A model generated the notes under the pieces. That model did no database searches, had not been told where the DNA came from, and saw only the letters and a program-made list of their open reading frames with translations. From the NCBI GenBank assembly GCA_018645725.1, contig JABGWD010000217.1, positions 1-44,381 on the forward strand: DNA of 44,381 bases, read 5' to 3'. Below, piece by piece: positions 9,460-18,726 of the stretch (position 1 is its first letter; the number at the start of each line of letters is the position of its first letter). This DNA comes from Opitutia bacterium (lineage in GTDB: Bacteria; Verrucomicrobiota; Verrucomicrobiia; Opitutales; Seribacteraceae). The position numbers and the translations under genes are program-made.

Positions 9460-10511
9460 GATATGCCCAGCCTTTCCCGCTGATAGTTCCCCGACGTTAC
9501 GTTTTCGCACCAGGTTGAGTTTTCCAAATACCAATCCACCGTTTGGGCTATCCCCTCTTCGAAGGAGTAGCGCGGTTCCCATCCGAGTTCCTGCTTGATC
9601 TTCGAGCAGTCGATTGCATACCTGCGATCATGCCCCGGACGATCCTTGACGAAAGTCTTCAATTGGTCGTGCGGAGCCTTGTCGGGCCGTTTTTCGTCGA
9701 GCAATGAGCAAATCGTGTCCACGATTTCCATGTTCGTCTTTTCGGAATTCCCCCCGATGCAATAGGTTTCTCCCAACCGCCCTCCATCCAATACGGTTCG
9801 AATTCCAGAACAGTGATCCTCCACGTGCAACCAGTCGCGAACGTTTCCACCATCTCCGTAAATGGGGAGGTTTTTTCCCTCGCAAGCGTTTAAAATCATC
9901 AAGGGGATGAGCTTCTCGGGAAACTGGAACGGACCGTAATTGTTCGAGCAGTTCGTAGTCAGAACAGGAAAACCGTAGGTATGAAAATAAGACCGGACCA
10001 AGTGGTCGGCCCCTGCCTTGGAAGCCGAATAAGGGCTATTCGGAGCGTAAGGCGTTGTCTCGCAAAACGCGGGGTCTTCCGGGGTCAAGCTTCCATAGAC
10101 CTCATCCGTGGAAACGTGCAGGAACCGGAAAGCCTCGCTCTTGTCCGAAGCAAGACCGGCAAGGAACTTCCTCGATGCCTCAAGCAAACGGAGTGTTCCG
10201 AGCACGTTTGTTTGCACGAATGGCTCGGGCCCGTCGATGGAACGATCGACGTGACTCTCGGCAGCAAAGTTAACCACCGCATCCGGTTCGTGTTCGTCAA
10301 GGATTCGTGAAACCAGACCTTCGTCTCCAATGTCTCCGATTACAACTTGATATCGATCATCACATTCCAAATCAGCCAAGTTTTCCGGATTTCCAGCATA
10401 GGTCTGCTTATCCAGGTTGATTACTCTAAGGCTCGATTCTTCACTCAACAGCATCCGAATGAAATTCGATCCGATAAAACCCAAGCCACCTGTCACAAGT
10501 ACTGTTTTCAT
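9456..10511 (-). CDS. rmlB: dTDP-glucose 4,6-dehydratase
   Basis: MKTVLVTGGLGFIGSNFIR, HVSTDEVYGSL, YSASKAGADHLVRSY, NCSNNYGPFQFPEKLIP; ATG at 10511 overlaps the upstream stop (ATGA). Confidence 0.97.
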   Translation of the reverse strand: MKTVLVTGGLGFIGSNFIRMLLSEESSLRVINLDKQTYAGNPENLADLECDDRYQVVIGDIGDEGLVSRILDEHEPDAVVNFAAESHVDRSIDGPEPFVQTNVLGTLRLLEASRKFLAGLASDKSEAFRFLHVSTDEVYGSLTPEDPAFCETTPYAPNSPYSASKAGADHLVRSYFHTYGFPVLTTNCSNNYGPFQFPEKLIPLMILNACEGKNLPIYGDGGNVRDWLHVEDHCSGIRTVLDGGRLGETYCIGGNSEKTNMEIVDTICSLLDEKRPDKAPHDQLKTFVKDRPGHDRRYAIDCSKIKQELGWEPRYSFEEGIAQTVDWYLENSTWCENVTSGNYQRERLGIS

Positions 10512-11392
10512 ACCAAACATTCCTTTTTCATTTTTCGAAGGGAATCCCTCACCGCATCTTCCACCGGGCGCATGCCCACTCCTGCTTTCTCTGCCTTTTT
10601 CGTATCAAGCACGCAATTCGAGCGAGGAGTCGATGCGGCTCTATCCATGAAGTCCGCCTCATTTTCAAAAAAGGAAAACTCCTTGTCCGTGACACCCTCC
10701 TCAATCATCCAATTCGTGACTTGCCTAGTCGCGACCGATCCCTGGTTAGTCAAGTTGTATACTCCCGGTTCGATTTCACGATCGAAACATCGTAGGCAAG
10801 ATTCAACGAAATCATCCAAGTGAGAGATCGAATTTTCAGCCTCCAGCAGATTCTCGTAATTCAATAGTTTTTGCAGGTAATTCCGGCGGTTCGATTCCTC
10901 GTTGAAAGGAATGCGCAACCGCCAAACGTAACAATTTTCAGCACCTTCCAAAACCTCTTCGCCCAAAGCCTTGGTTCCACTGTAAAAACTGCAAGGCGGT
11001 GAACGGAAAGAGAAATTGGGTTCGTCCTCTTCTCGCCAACCCTTGCCATCTGCACGAGATCCCGAATAAATACATCCACTCGAAACGTGGCCCCATGGGA
11101 TCTTGTATTCTTCGCAAACCTCGCGAATTCTTCCGGGCAAAACCGCGTTGCCGAACAAACACTCGGATTTCTCCTTCTCACAAGCATCGACGTTCGGTTT
11201 GCCTGTGTAACCTGCGGCATTGATCAGAAAGGCGGGCTTGTTCTCACGAAGCCAATCCGACAAATGATCGACGTTAGAGTAATCGACTTCTTTTCTGGAG
11301 AGACCGAGTGCCCGCCATCCCTTGCCCTCGATTCCGCGAACGAAATGCGAGCCCAAGTATCCGGCACTTCCCAATATGGCGACTCTCTCCAT
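10508..11392 (-). CDS. RmlD-superfamily sugar-nucleotide reductase, resembling bifunctional 3,5-epimerase/4-reductase (NRS/ER, UER1 type)
   Basis: GSAGYLGSHF Rossmann, AAGYTGKPNVDACE, SSGCIYSG (instead of RmlD TDYVFDG), PPCSFYSGTKALGEE (YxxxK), LRIPFNEESNRRNYLQKLLNYE. Confidence 0.75.
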   Translation of the reverse strand: MERVAILGSAGYLGSHFVRGIEGKGWRALGLSRKEVDYSNVDHLSDWLRENKPAFLINAAGYTGKPNVDACEKEKSECLFGNAVLPGRIREVCEEYKIPWGHVSSGCIYSGSRADGKGWREEDEPNFSFRSPPCSFYSGTKALGEEVLEGAENCYVWRLRIPFNEESNRRNYLQKLLNYENLLEAENSISHLDDFVESCLRCFDREIEPGVYNLTNQGSVATRQVTNWMIEEGVTDKEFSFFENEADFMDRAASTPRSNCVLDTKKAEKAGVGMRPVEDAVRDSLRKMKKECLV

Positions 11393-11656
11393 CAGAAACC
11401 GATTATAAGCAAACCGTGCGAGTTACAACTAATATATATATGTCGGATATCAGATTAATGAGGGTACACGCAAAGGGCGGAGCAGAAGACAGCGTTAATT
11501 CCGAAGGCGAGAATCCGACCTGCCTAAAAGGATTAGTTCAAGCGACCATTAAGAATTGGTTGAAATTCTTACAATAAAGTTACGACTTCTATAGAAAAAA
11601 GGCGCTTTTTACTGTCTTTTTTTGCTGAACATTGGAAATGCTCGGAAGACTGCCCA

Positions 11657-12832
11657 TTATTCAGCAAGTATATCCGACAGTTCACCAAGCACACGGCTGT
11701 GTTGATCAAAACCTATCCATAAGGGCAACCGAATTATGCATTCGCTCATGTCCTCGGTAACCGGCAAGGCTGAACGCGTTGAGCCATATTTCATTCCAGC
11801 CGGGGACGCATGAAGGGGCTGATAGTGAAAAACCGCATTGATTCCTCTACGTTCAATTTGCTCAAGCACATCATCTCGATCAAAGGATCGATCGATCAGC
11901 ATATAATAAATATGTCCATTATGTTCTGTCTCAACGGGAATAATGGGCCTGCGTGCCTTCCCTGTCTTTTCGAGACACTCGAAAAGCTCGTGGTATGTAT
12001 TCCAAATTCGTATTCTTTCTTTCGTAATACTTTCAGCCTCTTCCAGTTGGGCAAAGAGAAACGAGGCAACAAGTTCCCCGGGCAAGAAACTCGATCCGAT
12101 ATCAACCCAGCGGTATTTATCCGCTTGCCCACGAAAAAATTGGGTGCGATTAGTTCCTTTTTCGCGAATGATTTCGGCTCGTTCCGCAAACTTTGGATTA
12201 TTGATTAGCAGAGCCCCTCCCTCTCCGCAATGAATGTTCTTTGTTTCATGAAAACTCATGCAAGCCAAATCCCCCAAACTACCGAGTGATTTGCCTTTGT
12301 ATCTTGAACAAATCGATTGAGCTGCATCCTCTATGACAATCAAGTCGTACTTTTTTGCAATTGTCAGAATCTTTTCCATTTCGCAACCGACACCTGCATA
12401 ATGAACAGGAACGATGGCTTTTGTCTTTGGAGTTATCGCATCCTCGATAAGGTTTTCATCAAGGTTCAATGTATCAGACCGTACGTCTACAAATACGGGG
12501 ATTCCCCCTCTCAAAACAAACGCATTGGCTGTGGAGACGAAAGTGTAAGATGGCATAATCACTTCGTCTCCTGGTTTAATATCGATTAATATTGCGGCCA
12601 TCTCAAGCGCTGCCGTACAGGAATGCGCAAGCAAAACTTTGCCGGAACCTGTAAGCTCAACTAACTTTTTATGGCAATTTGCAGTAAACGGACCATCTCC
12701 CGCCAATATGCCATTACTATGGGCTTCCTCTATGTAAACGGATTCTTTTCCTACCAAATGCGGCTTGTTAAATGGTATTTGACTTCTCAATTTGCTAGGG
12801 TTTTCGAGCAAGTACCAACAGAGAACCGCCAA
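11657..12832 (-). CDS. wecE: dTDP-4-amino-4,6-dideoxygalactose transaminase (WecE/RffA-like, DegT/DnrJ/EryC1)
   Basis: IPFNKPHLVGKESVYIEEA, VLLAHSCTAALEMAAIL, MPSYTFVSTANAFVLRGG, VIEDAAQ, SFHETKNIHCGEGGAL (PLP lysine). Confidence 0.92.
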   Translation of the reverse strand: MAVLCWYLLENPSKLRSQIPFNKPHLVGKESVYIEEAHSNGILAGDGPFTANCHKKLVELTGSGKVLLAHSCTAALEMAAILIDIKPGDEVIMPSYTFVSTANAFVLRGGIPVFVDVRSDTLNLDENLIEDAITPKTKAIVPVHYAGVGCEMEKILTIAKKYDLIVIEDAAQSICSRYKGKSLGSLGDLACMSFHETKNIHCGEGGALLINNPKFAERAEIIREKGTNRTQFFRGQADKYRWVDIGSSFLPGELVASFLFAQLEEAESITKERIRIWNTYHELFECLEKTGKARRPIIPVETEHNGHIYYMLIDRSFDRDDVLEQIERRGINAVFHYQPLHASPAGMKYGSTRSALPVTEDMSECIIRLPLWIGFDQHSRVLGELSDILAE

Positions 12833-13550
12833 AAGGCATGGTTATACCTGTTTTAATAAGTGCGTGTTCAAATTTCATAATTTTTTCCAAAACCCATTGA
12901 AGTGATTTGGAAATCTTAAATTCTATGTTTCGGTCATAGTCCCTATCTTTTTGCCATAACCGCGAAAAAAACATTACGGGAAACAAAAGGGATACAAAAG
13001 AAGTAGCGTAAGTTATTTTCAAGCCCACTTCGTCAACTTTTTGAAACAATTCTTTCCTCGAATAACGGCGTTTATGACAAGATATATCATCGACTATTGA
13101 CCATAAACACATGTGTTGAGGTACGCTTATTAGCAAAAAACCGCCTGGGCAAAGGGAATTACTTAGGTTTTTTAATACCACTACATCCTCAACAATATGC
13201 TCAATGACGTCAAATGCACCTATTGCTTCATAACTTTCAATTTCTTTCAATTTTGTGGCATCCAATTGCTTAAACTCAACATCAGGAAGTCTCTTTTTGG
13301 CATGAACAAGTCCTTCCTCATAAAGTTCGGCTCCAAGTAATTTTGCCATTGGAAATGCTTTATGAATTCCTTCTAGCACGAAACCAGTTCCGCATCCTAT
13401 TTCTAAAAATTGAAGGAAACTCGGCGCCTTTGTTTCCAAAACCCAAATTATAAAACGATTTCTAGCCCTGAACCACCAATGTTGAGATTCAGCAGATGCA
13501 AGATCAGAAAATGATTCTTTGGGAAATGAAAGATCTTTCGTATTAGCCAT
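12795..13550 (-). CDS. Class I SAM-dependent methyltransferase
   Basis: ESQHWWFRARNRFI, FLEIGCGTGFVLEGI, AFDVIEHIVEDVVVLKNL, PGGFLLISVPQ. ATG at 13550 (MANTKDLSF) preferred. Confidence 0.88.
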   Translation of the reverse strand: MANTKDLSFPKESFSDLASAESQHWWFRARNRFIIWVLETKAPSFLQFLEIGCGTGFVLEGIHKAFPMAKLLGAELYEEGLVHAKKRLPDVEFKQLDATKLKEIESYEAIGAFDVIEHIVEDVVVLKNLSNSLCPGGFLLISVPQHMCLWSIVDDISCHKRRYSRKELFQKVDEVGLKITYATSFVSLLFPVMFFSRLWQKDRDYDRNIEFKISKSLQWVLEKIMKFEHALIKTGITMPFGGSLLVLARKP

Positions 13551-13965
13551 GGTAAATCCTTGAATGGGAAGAGCGGAAGACATACGACTTAAACAAAAGA
13601 TACAAAATAATAGCTACGGTAAAAATAGTTACGATTTGGACTATTTCATGTGGAAATCCTAATTTCCCATGAAAAAAGTACAATGAACTAAAGTTAAGAA
13701 CATAACCTATTAGATAAATCAAAAGGAACAGAAAAAAATGCTTCCGACGTGTGCTTAAAGGATTTGATTTAAAAGTGTGTTTCCTATGAGAAAAATAGGC
13801 GAGCAAAATACTCATTGGATAAAGAACCGACATTGCAATTATGGGACTAAGTAAAAAATGAGTGAGTAAGAGGTAAGCGATGTAACCGGTCATGTTCAAG
13901 ATTACTCCGACAACAGCATAACGGATTAGTTCTCCGAAGGGTAAATTGAATTTTTTTTCCCTCAT
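13543..13965 (-). CDS. GtrA-like family membrane protein
   Basis: 140 aa, about four TM segments; GELIRYAVVGVILNMTGYIAYLLLTH, SYVFR near the C-terminus. Confidence 0.88.
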   Translation of the reverse strand: MREKKFNLPFGELIRYAVVGVILNMTGYIAYLLLTHFLLSPIIAMSVLYPMSILLAYFSHRKHTFKSNPLSTRRKHFFLFLLIYLIGYVLNFSSLYFFHGKLGFPHEIVQIVTIFTVAIILYLLFKSYVFRSSHSRIYHG

Positions 13966-13997
13966 CTTAAACTCATCATTTCTATCACAACGAAGAA

Positions 13998-14918
13998 CTA
14001 GTTCTTTAGTCGCGCCATACCAAATCCGCTCTTACCAAATCCGTTGCCATTATATAGCATATATCTTTCATTCTTGTGATCGAAAACGAAGGGATACTCA
14101 ATCATCTCCGAATCCCAACCCTTAGATGAAGTCGCTATTCCGGCACCGTCCAAGTCCAAGGACCAATCCTCGCCATTCGGACTGGTTGCATAACCAATGC
14201 TGTACTTTGTTTCCTTGCTTCCGCGATAGGAAAACCACATTTCCAGGCCACCGTTGAGGCCTCTTGCCACAGTGGGTCTGGAAAAGGCTTGGGTCACTCC
14301 TAATTCGTAGGAAACCGCCAAACCCGTCTTGTTCCAACGTTCACCGTCGCAGGAGGTAGCATGCTTGATTACATGTAACATCTCTCCGTTACCAGCATCC
14401 CATGTTTGTGTCGAACCATACCACATATCGAAGGAACCATCCTCTCGTTGTCGCACCCAAGGATAGGACAAGCTGAACGGATCATCAGAGTCAGTACCCA
14501 ATAATGGTTCAGACGAGTCCAGCATCAAGTTTAATTCAGGAGTAAGAACCAAACGGCCAATTTCACCTCGCCAATGTTTCCCAGTATGATTCTGCCATCC
14601 CATGAACAGGACATACCGGACTCCTTTCGCTTCATAGCAATTTCCAATGCTAACACCATCTGAAAAAAAACTTTCTTCGGAACCATTCTCGAAAAAGGGG
14701 AATGGATGATCGGCAATAATCCGCCGTTGCAAAACATCTACATCCACCGCTCCTACGGAGGAACGATTCTCCGTATCTCGTCCGCAGTAAAAAATACGAT
14801 ATATGTCTCCGTTCATGTGAACGGGCAAAGGATTCGCCACATGAGTCAAAAGCTTGGAATGACGGCTCTTAGCCTCGGGGGCGTAAATTAGCCCAAGTTT
14901 CTGCCAAGTCTGTTTCAG
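13998..14918 (-). CDS. Glycosyl-hydrolase-like (GH32/43/68-type beta-propeller) protein of polysaccharide loci
   Basis: GRDTENRSSVGAVDVD, YPWVRQREDGSFDMWYGSTQTW, ATSPNGEDWSLD, EYPFVFDHKNERYMLYNGNGFGKSGFGMA. Reading frame extends upstream of the called TTG (14849) with LKQTWQKLGLIYAPEAKSRHSKLLTHVANP; candidate CTG start at 14918. Confidence 0.75.
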   Translation of the reverse strand: MKQTWQKLGLIYAPEAKSRHSKLLTHVANPLPVHMNGDIYRIFYCGRDTENRSSVGAVDVDVLQRRIIADHPFPFFENGSEESFFSDGVSIGNCYEAKGVRYVLFMGWQNHTGKHWRGEIGRLVLTPELNLMLDSSEPLLGTDSDDPFSLSYPWVRQREDGSFDMWYGSTQTWDAGNGEMLHVIKHATSCDGERWNKTGLAVSYELGVTQAFSRPTVARGLNGGLEMWFSYRGSKETKYSIGYATSPNGEDWSLDLDGAGIATSSKGWDSEMIEYPFVFDHKNERYMLYNGNGFGKSGFGMARLKN

Positions 14919-15580
14919 ATTCCCCTTAACCTTGAACTTGGAACCCTCGAACGATCTGTAGCGGAACCGATGTAAACTCCCTCTTTGGCAACATCTGAGA
15001 GAATAAGGGCCCCTGCACCAATAACGCTTTTAGCTCCCACCTTGATGTGATCTCTTAAAGTGGCATTTACTCCGATGAAACATTGCTCTCCAATTTCAAC
15101 TCCTCCTGAAACCACGACATGGGAGGAGATGAAGGCATGGTCCCGTATAACAGAATGGTGACCGATGTGATTACCGCTCCAAAGCGTGACGTTGTTGCCG
15201 ATACTGACAAAAGGTTGGATCGTGTTATCTTCAAGGATCAGGCAATTTTCACCAATCCGCCCTTCGTTGAGTACAGTTGCCTTTGTACTAACATAGTTTG
15301 CCAGACTGTAACCAAAATCCTTGGCAGCCAAATATTTTTCCATGCGCAGAGAATTAATTTTCGAATAACTCAGGGCAACGAAGCAATCATAATCACTTGG
15401 CGAATATTCTTCGGATACATTTTCAAATGCGACCACCGGCAAACCGCAGGACATCGACTCTTTTACGTAATCTCCATCAAGTGTGAATGCAACTACCTCG
15501 TAATCAGAATCTTCGACAAAGTAAAAGTGAGCAAGTTCTGCCAAATCACCCGATCCGAAAATTATAAGTTTCCTTTTCAT
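14915..15580 (-). CDS. NeuD/PglD-type sugar O-/N-acetyltransferase (left-handed beta-helix)
   Basis: MKRKLIIFGSGDLAELAHFYF N-domain; hexapeptide repeats IGENCLILEDNTIQPFVSIGNNVTLWSGNHIGHHSVI. Confidence 0.92.
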   Translation of the reverse strand: MKRKLIIFGSGDLAELAHFYFVEDSDYEVVAFTLDGDYVKESMSCGLPVVAFENVSEEYSPSDYDCFVALSYSKINSLRMEKYLAAKDFGYSLANYVSTKATVLNEGRIGENCLILEDNTIQPFVSIGNNVTLWSGNHIGHHSVIRDHAFISSHVVVSGGVEIGEQCFIGVNATLRDHIKVGAKSVIGAGALILSDVAKEGVYIGSATDRSRVPSSRLRGI

Positions 15581-16215
15581 AACTGTTTTCTGACAAGAAT
15601 TGTAAACTCATATAACCCATAGTCGTGCAGCAGTGTTACATTTCGTGAAAATCTACGCTTGCAATGGTCGAACAAATCCCGTGGATCAGCATAATAAAGA
15701 TCATCACGCCTTTTATCTTCATCCGAGTATGACGAAAGGCAATTAAAGGCAAAACCCTTTAAGCTGAACTTGTCTAGTGCTCGAAGCGTATCAGACAAGT
15801 AATCGAACCAATCATCATCACTATTATCAAGCCGCACGTTGAAAATACCGCTCGCTACGCAGTAATCGCATTGCATGTCAGGCTCAGGAGCGAAAACAAA
15901 ACGAACCCCAAATTTACCTTGGTGCCGATTTTCAGCAACTTGGATCATGCTTTTGCAAATATCAACTCCAAGATATGAAAAGTTATAAGTCTGCACGAGA
16001 TATTCATACAAGGCACCATATCCGCAACCAAGATCAGCCAAAGAAAACCTCTTCTTTTGTGGAGAAATAATTTTGCCAAGCTGTTGAAAGCGCAAGACTT
16101 GACTTTCCTTGCTATTCCAATCAACCCCGCTTGGCGTGTCGCCATGCATTTTCAGCTTTGCGGAATAATATGCTGCGACATCACCGAGCAATGATGAACT
16201 AGTGTCTTGAGTCAT
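15577..16215 (-). CDS. Class I SAM-dependent methyltransferase
   Basis: FSLADLGCGYGALYEYLVQTY, SYLGVDICKSMIQVA; 4-bp overlap with the acetyltransferase gene. Confidence 0.85.
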   Translation of the reverse strand: MTQDTSSSLLGDVAAYYSAKLKMHGDTPSGVDWNSKESQVLRFQQLGKIISPQKKRFSLADLGCGYGALYEYLVQTYNFSYLGVDICKSMIQVAENRHQGKFGVRFVFAPEPDMQCDYCVASGIFNVRLDNSDDDWFDYLSDTLRALDKFSLKGFAFNCLSSYSDEDKRRDDLYYADPRDLFDHCKRRFSRNVTLLHDYGLYEFTILVRKQL

Positions 16216-16229
16216 ATATTGAATGTTTA

Positions 16230-17052
16230 TTAGCCTTCACTGCACCGCGAATCCAAATACTGTTCAACCGATTTTGGTTCCTGATAATTGTAACCAAGTA
16301 AATCAATCTCCTCACGCGACAGTCCATGCCGACTAATATTTCCAGGCAACTCAATTTGCTGCTTCAAGTAAGGTATCGAGTAAACATTATTGATACCCCT
16401 CCTCTCTTGATCCGACCCATTGACTCCTCCGCTATGAAAAAGCATGCTATCCAGCAAAATTGTACTGACCTGCCTTGGCTTCCAACTGGAAAGCATGTCG
16501 TCGAAGATAATTAGAAGAGGGCAAGGATTTTGCTTTGTGTGATGCAGGCAAAACAAAAGTCGAACCATTCGCCGTGGTAAAATCATCAATGCAAAACAAA
16601 GCGTTAACGGCAAGCGGAGTACTGGATGTAAAATGTTGATAAGGCAAATCCCTATGCCAAGCCGCTTGGTTATAGATCTCTCCGGGTGGATTGATAATAC
16701 CGTTTTGCTGATTCAGGATGAATTTTCCTGCAATCAGATTCTCAATGGAGCCTAAAAGACGATCATTCGTGGCCACCTGCAAAAAAGTGCCGCTTCCATG
16801 AGTGAGAAGTGCTCGAATTGTATGGAATTCGTTAAGGGCCCGAAGACGAGTCTCTCCATACGATTGAGTGTATTCTCGGTGAACCTTATCGAAAGACTCG
16901 GAGATTTCCTCTAACTGACCGCTGTTGTAGCCAGAGTCAAGTATAGAGAAACCAAGTCTTTTGACCTCGTCTGCAACTTCTTCCTCGGTAGAATCAAACT
17001 GATCCTGCTGAAGAACGCCATACGAAATATCAGGAATTTGCTTGGAATTCAT
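16230..17052 (-). pseudogene. Phytanoyl-CoA dioxygenase-family protein, split by a 1-nt frameshift
   Basis: ORF 16447..17097 supplies AWHRDLPYQHF...RRHAFQLEAKAGQ; ORF 16230..16613 in another frame continues ...TILLDSMLFHSGGVNGSDQERRGINNVYSIPYLKQQIELP. One extra base near 16464-16472 accounts for the break. Confidence 0.85.
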
Positions 17053-17056
17053 AATG

Positions 17057-17992
17057 CTATTTGCCAGATGACCCGCTACGATAGACTTTTTTAACAATAG
17101 AATATGGTCGTTGCTTAACTTCGTTGAAAACCTTCGAGAGATAAATTCCTTGGATTCCCAAAAAGGAAATAATCAACCCGGAAAAAAGCCAGATAGAAGC
17201 AATTATCGATGTATAACCATCAGGAGGTGTTGAAATGAAGAAATATCTAATCACGAGGTAAGCTATAAAGAGGAAAGCCGATACAGAAATCAATAGTCCT
17301 GCATAAAAAGTGAAGGACAAAGGAAAGCTACTGAAAGATGTGATTGCGTTGACAAAGTGGCTAAACTTTCTGGAAAAATTGTAGGTGGTTGGACTTGTGC
17401 GTAGTTTATTTACCGATTGAGAAGCTTGCTTGAATCCAGTGATCAAAAACAAACCGCCTATATTCAGTTCACGTTCCTTATGCTCAACCAATGCCCGAAC
17501 GTATCGACGACTCATAAGGCGGGCGGTAACAATGTTGTCGGGCTGCTTTACTTTTGTCAGAAAACGGAACAACTGGTAGAAAGTCATACTGGTAATCTTT
17601 TCGAACAAAGATCCTTTGCGTTTGGTTTGAACTCCAAAAACCGTATCCAAATTTTCACGAGAGAACTGCTGGTGAAAACTTGGCAACCACTCCGGTTGTT
17701 CTTCCAAGTCACTATCAATTAAGAAAACGAGCTCACCATCGGCATACGACAAACCAGTCATTATCGCCTTATGATGTCCAAAGTTCCTAGCTAAATCGAC
17801 GACTACGACATGAGTGTCTTCTTCACTAAGTTTGATGGCAAGATCCAAGCTGTCATCTGGAGATCCATCGTTTACCAAAACAATCTCATAATCATTGCCC
17901 ACCATCGCCTTAGCAACATCACTGACGCGCTTGTGGAATTCCACAACATAAGGGGCAGATTGATAGAGAGTAGAGACAATCGATAGCCTCAT
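17057..17992 (-). CDS. GT2 glycosyltransferase, GtrB/ArnC/dolichyl-phosphate sugar synthase-like with two C-terminal TM helices
   Basis: MRLSIVSTLYQSAPYVVEF, VLVNDGSPDDSLDLA, DLARNFGHHKAIMTGLSYADGELVFLIDSDLEEQPE; two hydrophobic helices at the C-terminus. ATG 17992 overlaps WbqC stop. Confidence 0.93.
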   Translation of the reverse strand: MRLSIVSTLYQSAPYVVEFHKRVSDVAKAMVGNDYEIVLVNDGSPDDSLDLAIKLSEEDTHVVVVDLARNFGHHKAIMTGLSYADGELVFLIDSDLEEQPEWLPSFHQQFSRENLDTVFGVQTKRKGSLFEKITSMTFYQLFRFLTKVKQPDNIVTARLMSRRYVRALVEHKERELNIGGLFLITGFKQASQSVNKLRTSPTTYNFSRKFSHFVNAITSFSSFPLSFTFYAGLLISVSAFLFIAYLVIRYFFISTPPDGYTSIIASIWLFSGLIISFLGIQGIYLSKVFNEVKQRPYSIVKKVYRSGSSGK

Positions 17993-18702
17993 GATTTGAT
18001 GAACTTCATGTAATTTGACGATCTTCTTCCGCAATTGAAAAGGAGATCGAGAATACTTACACCATGGGCAAACTGATCCCATAGTTGTGGATACTCGGGA
18101 TACTTGGAATAGTCGAACCAAGTAAGATCAACACCCAGTTCACTAAAGACGTTTTTATCAATATAATTCTTAGCGCTTGGCCCGGATACATATTCCTTGG
18201 CATTAGACTGCAAGCAAATGTTTGCCAAGCGTTCGGATTTATCATCAACAAGTGTATAATCGAAAGAATCTGAAATAAGCGTACTGATGTTCAAGTATTT
18301 ACAAATTATTTTTATGAAGGATCGATTTAATTCCGATAGGAATTGGTGGTTCTGAGAAAAGAATATCGGTTCAATCAAAGTTGTAATTTCTTCATAATGT
18401 GGTGTACGTCTGTAGTTTTTTTCCAAGGATCCCCAATGCGATTGTATCCAATTTTTGCCATCGATCTCGGTTTCACGAATTTTTTGAAGAAACTTGCCCT
18501 TGACCTTAACAGGAACCGTCAACCATTGAAGACCTGTAGGTGTTTTGATTAGGTTTCGGTTCCGCCAATCACGTCGGGTATACTGCACATCATCATAAAG
18601 AATAAATTCATCGACAAAAGCAATCAAATCAAAATATCCTTTCCAAGGAATGTAATTGGACTGCAATATAGCAACTTTTTTTGGTCTTATGTGTTCGGGC
18701 AT
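17989..18702 (-). CDS. WbqC family protein
   Basis: VAILQSNYIPWKGYFDLIAFVDEFILYDDVQYTRRDWRNRNLIKTPTG. Confidence 0.95.
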   Translation of the reverse strand: MPEHIRPKKVAILQSNYIPWKGYFDLIAFVDEFILYDDVQYTRRDWRNRNLIKTPTGLQWLTVPVKVKGKFLQKIRETEIDGKNWIQSHWGSLEKNYRRTPHYEEITTLIEPIFFSQNHQFLSELNRSFIKIICKYLNISTLISDSFDYTLVDDKSERLANICLQSNAKEYVSGPSAKNYIDKNVFSELGVDLTWFDYSKYPEYPQLWDQFAHGVSILDLLFNCGRRSSNYMKFIKS

Positions 18703-18726
18703 GAATTATTCGCTATATTCCTAGTT

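Noticed and set aside
11461-11580. Possible JUMPstart/ops-like element (aaagggcggagcag)
   Set aside because: Does not match the GGCGGTAG core and is on the strand opposite to the genes.
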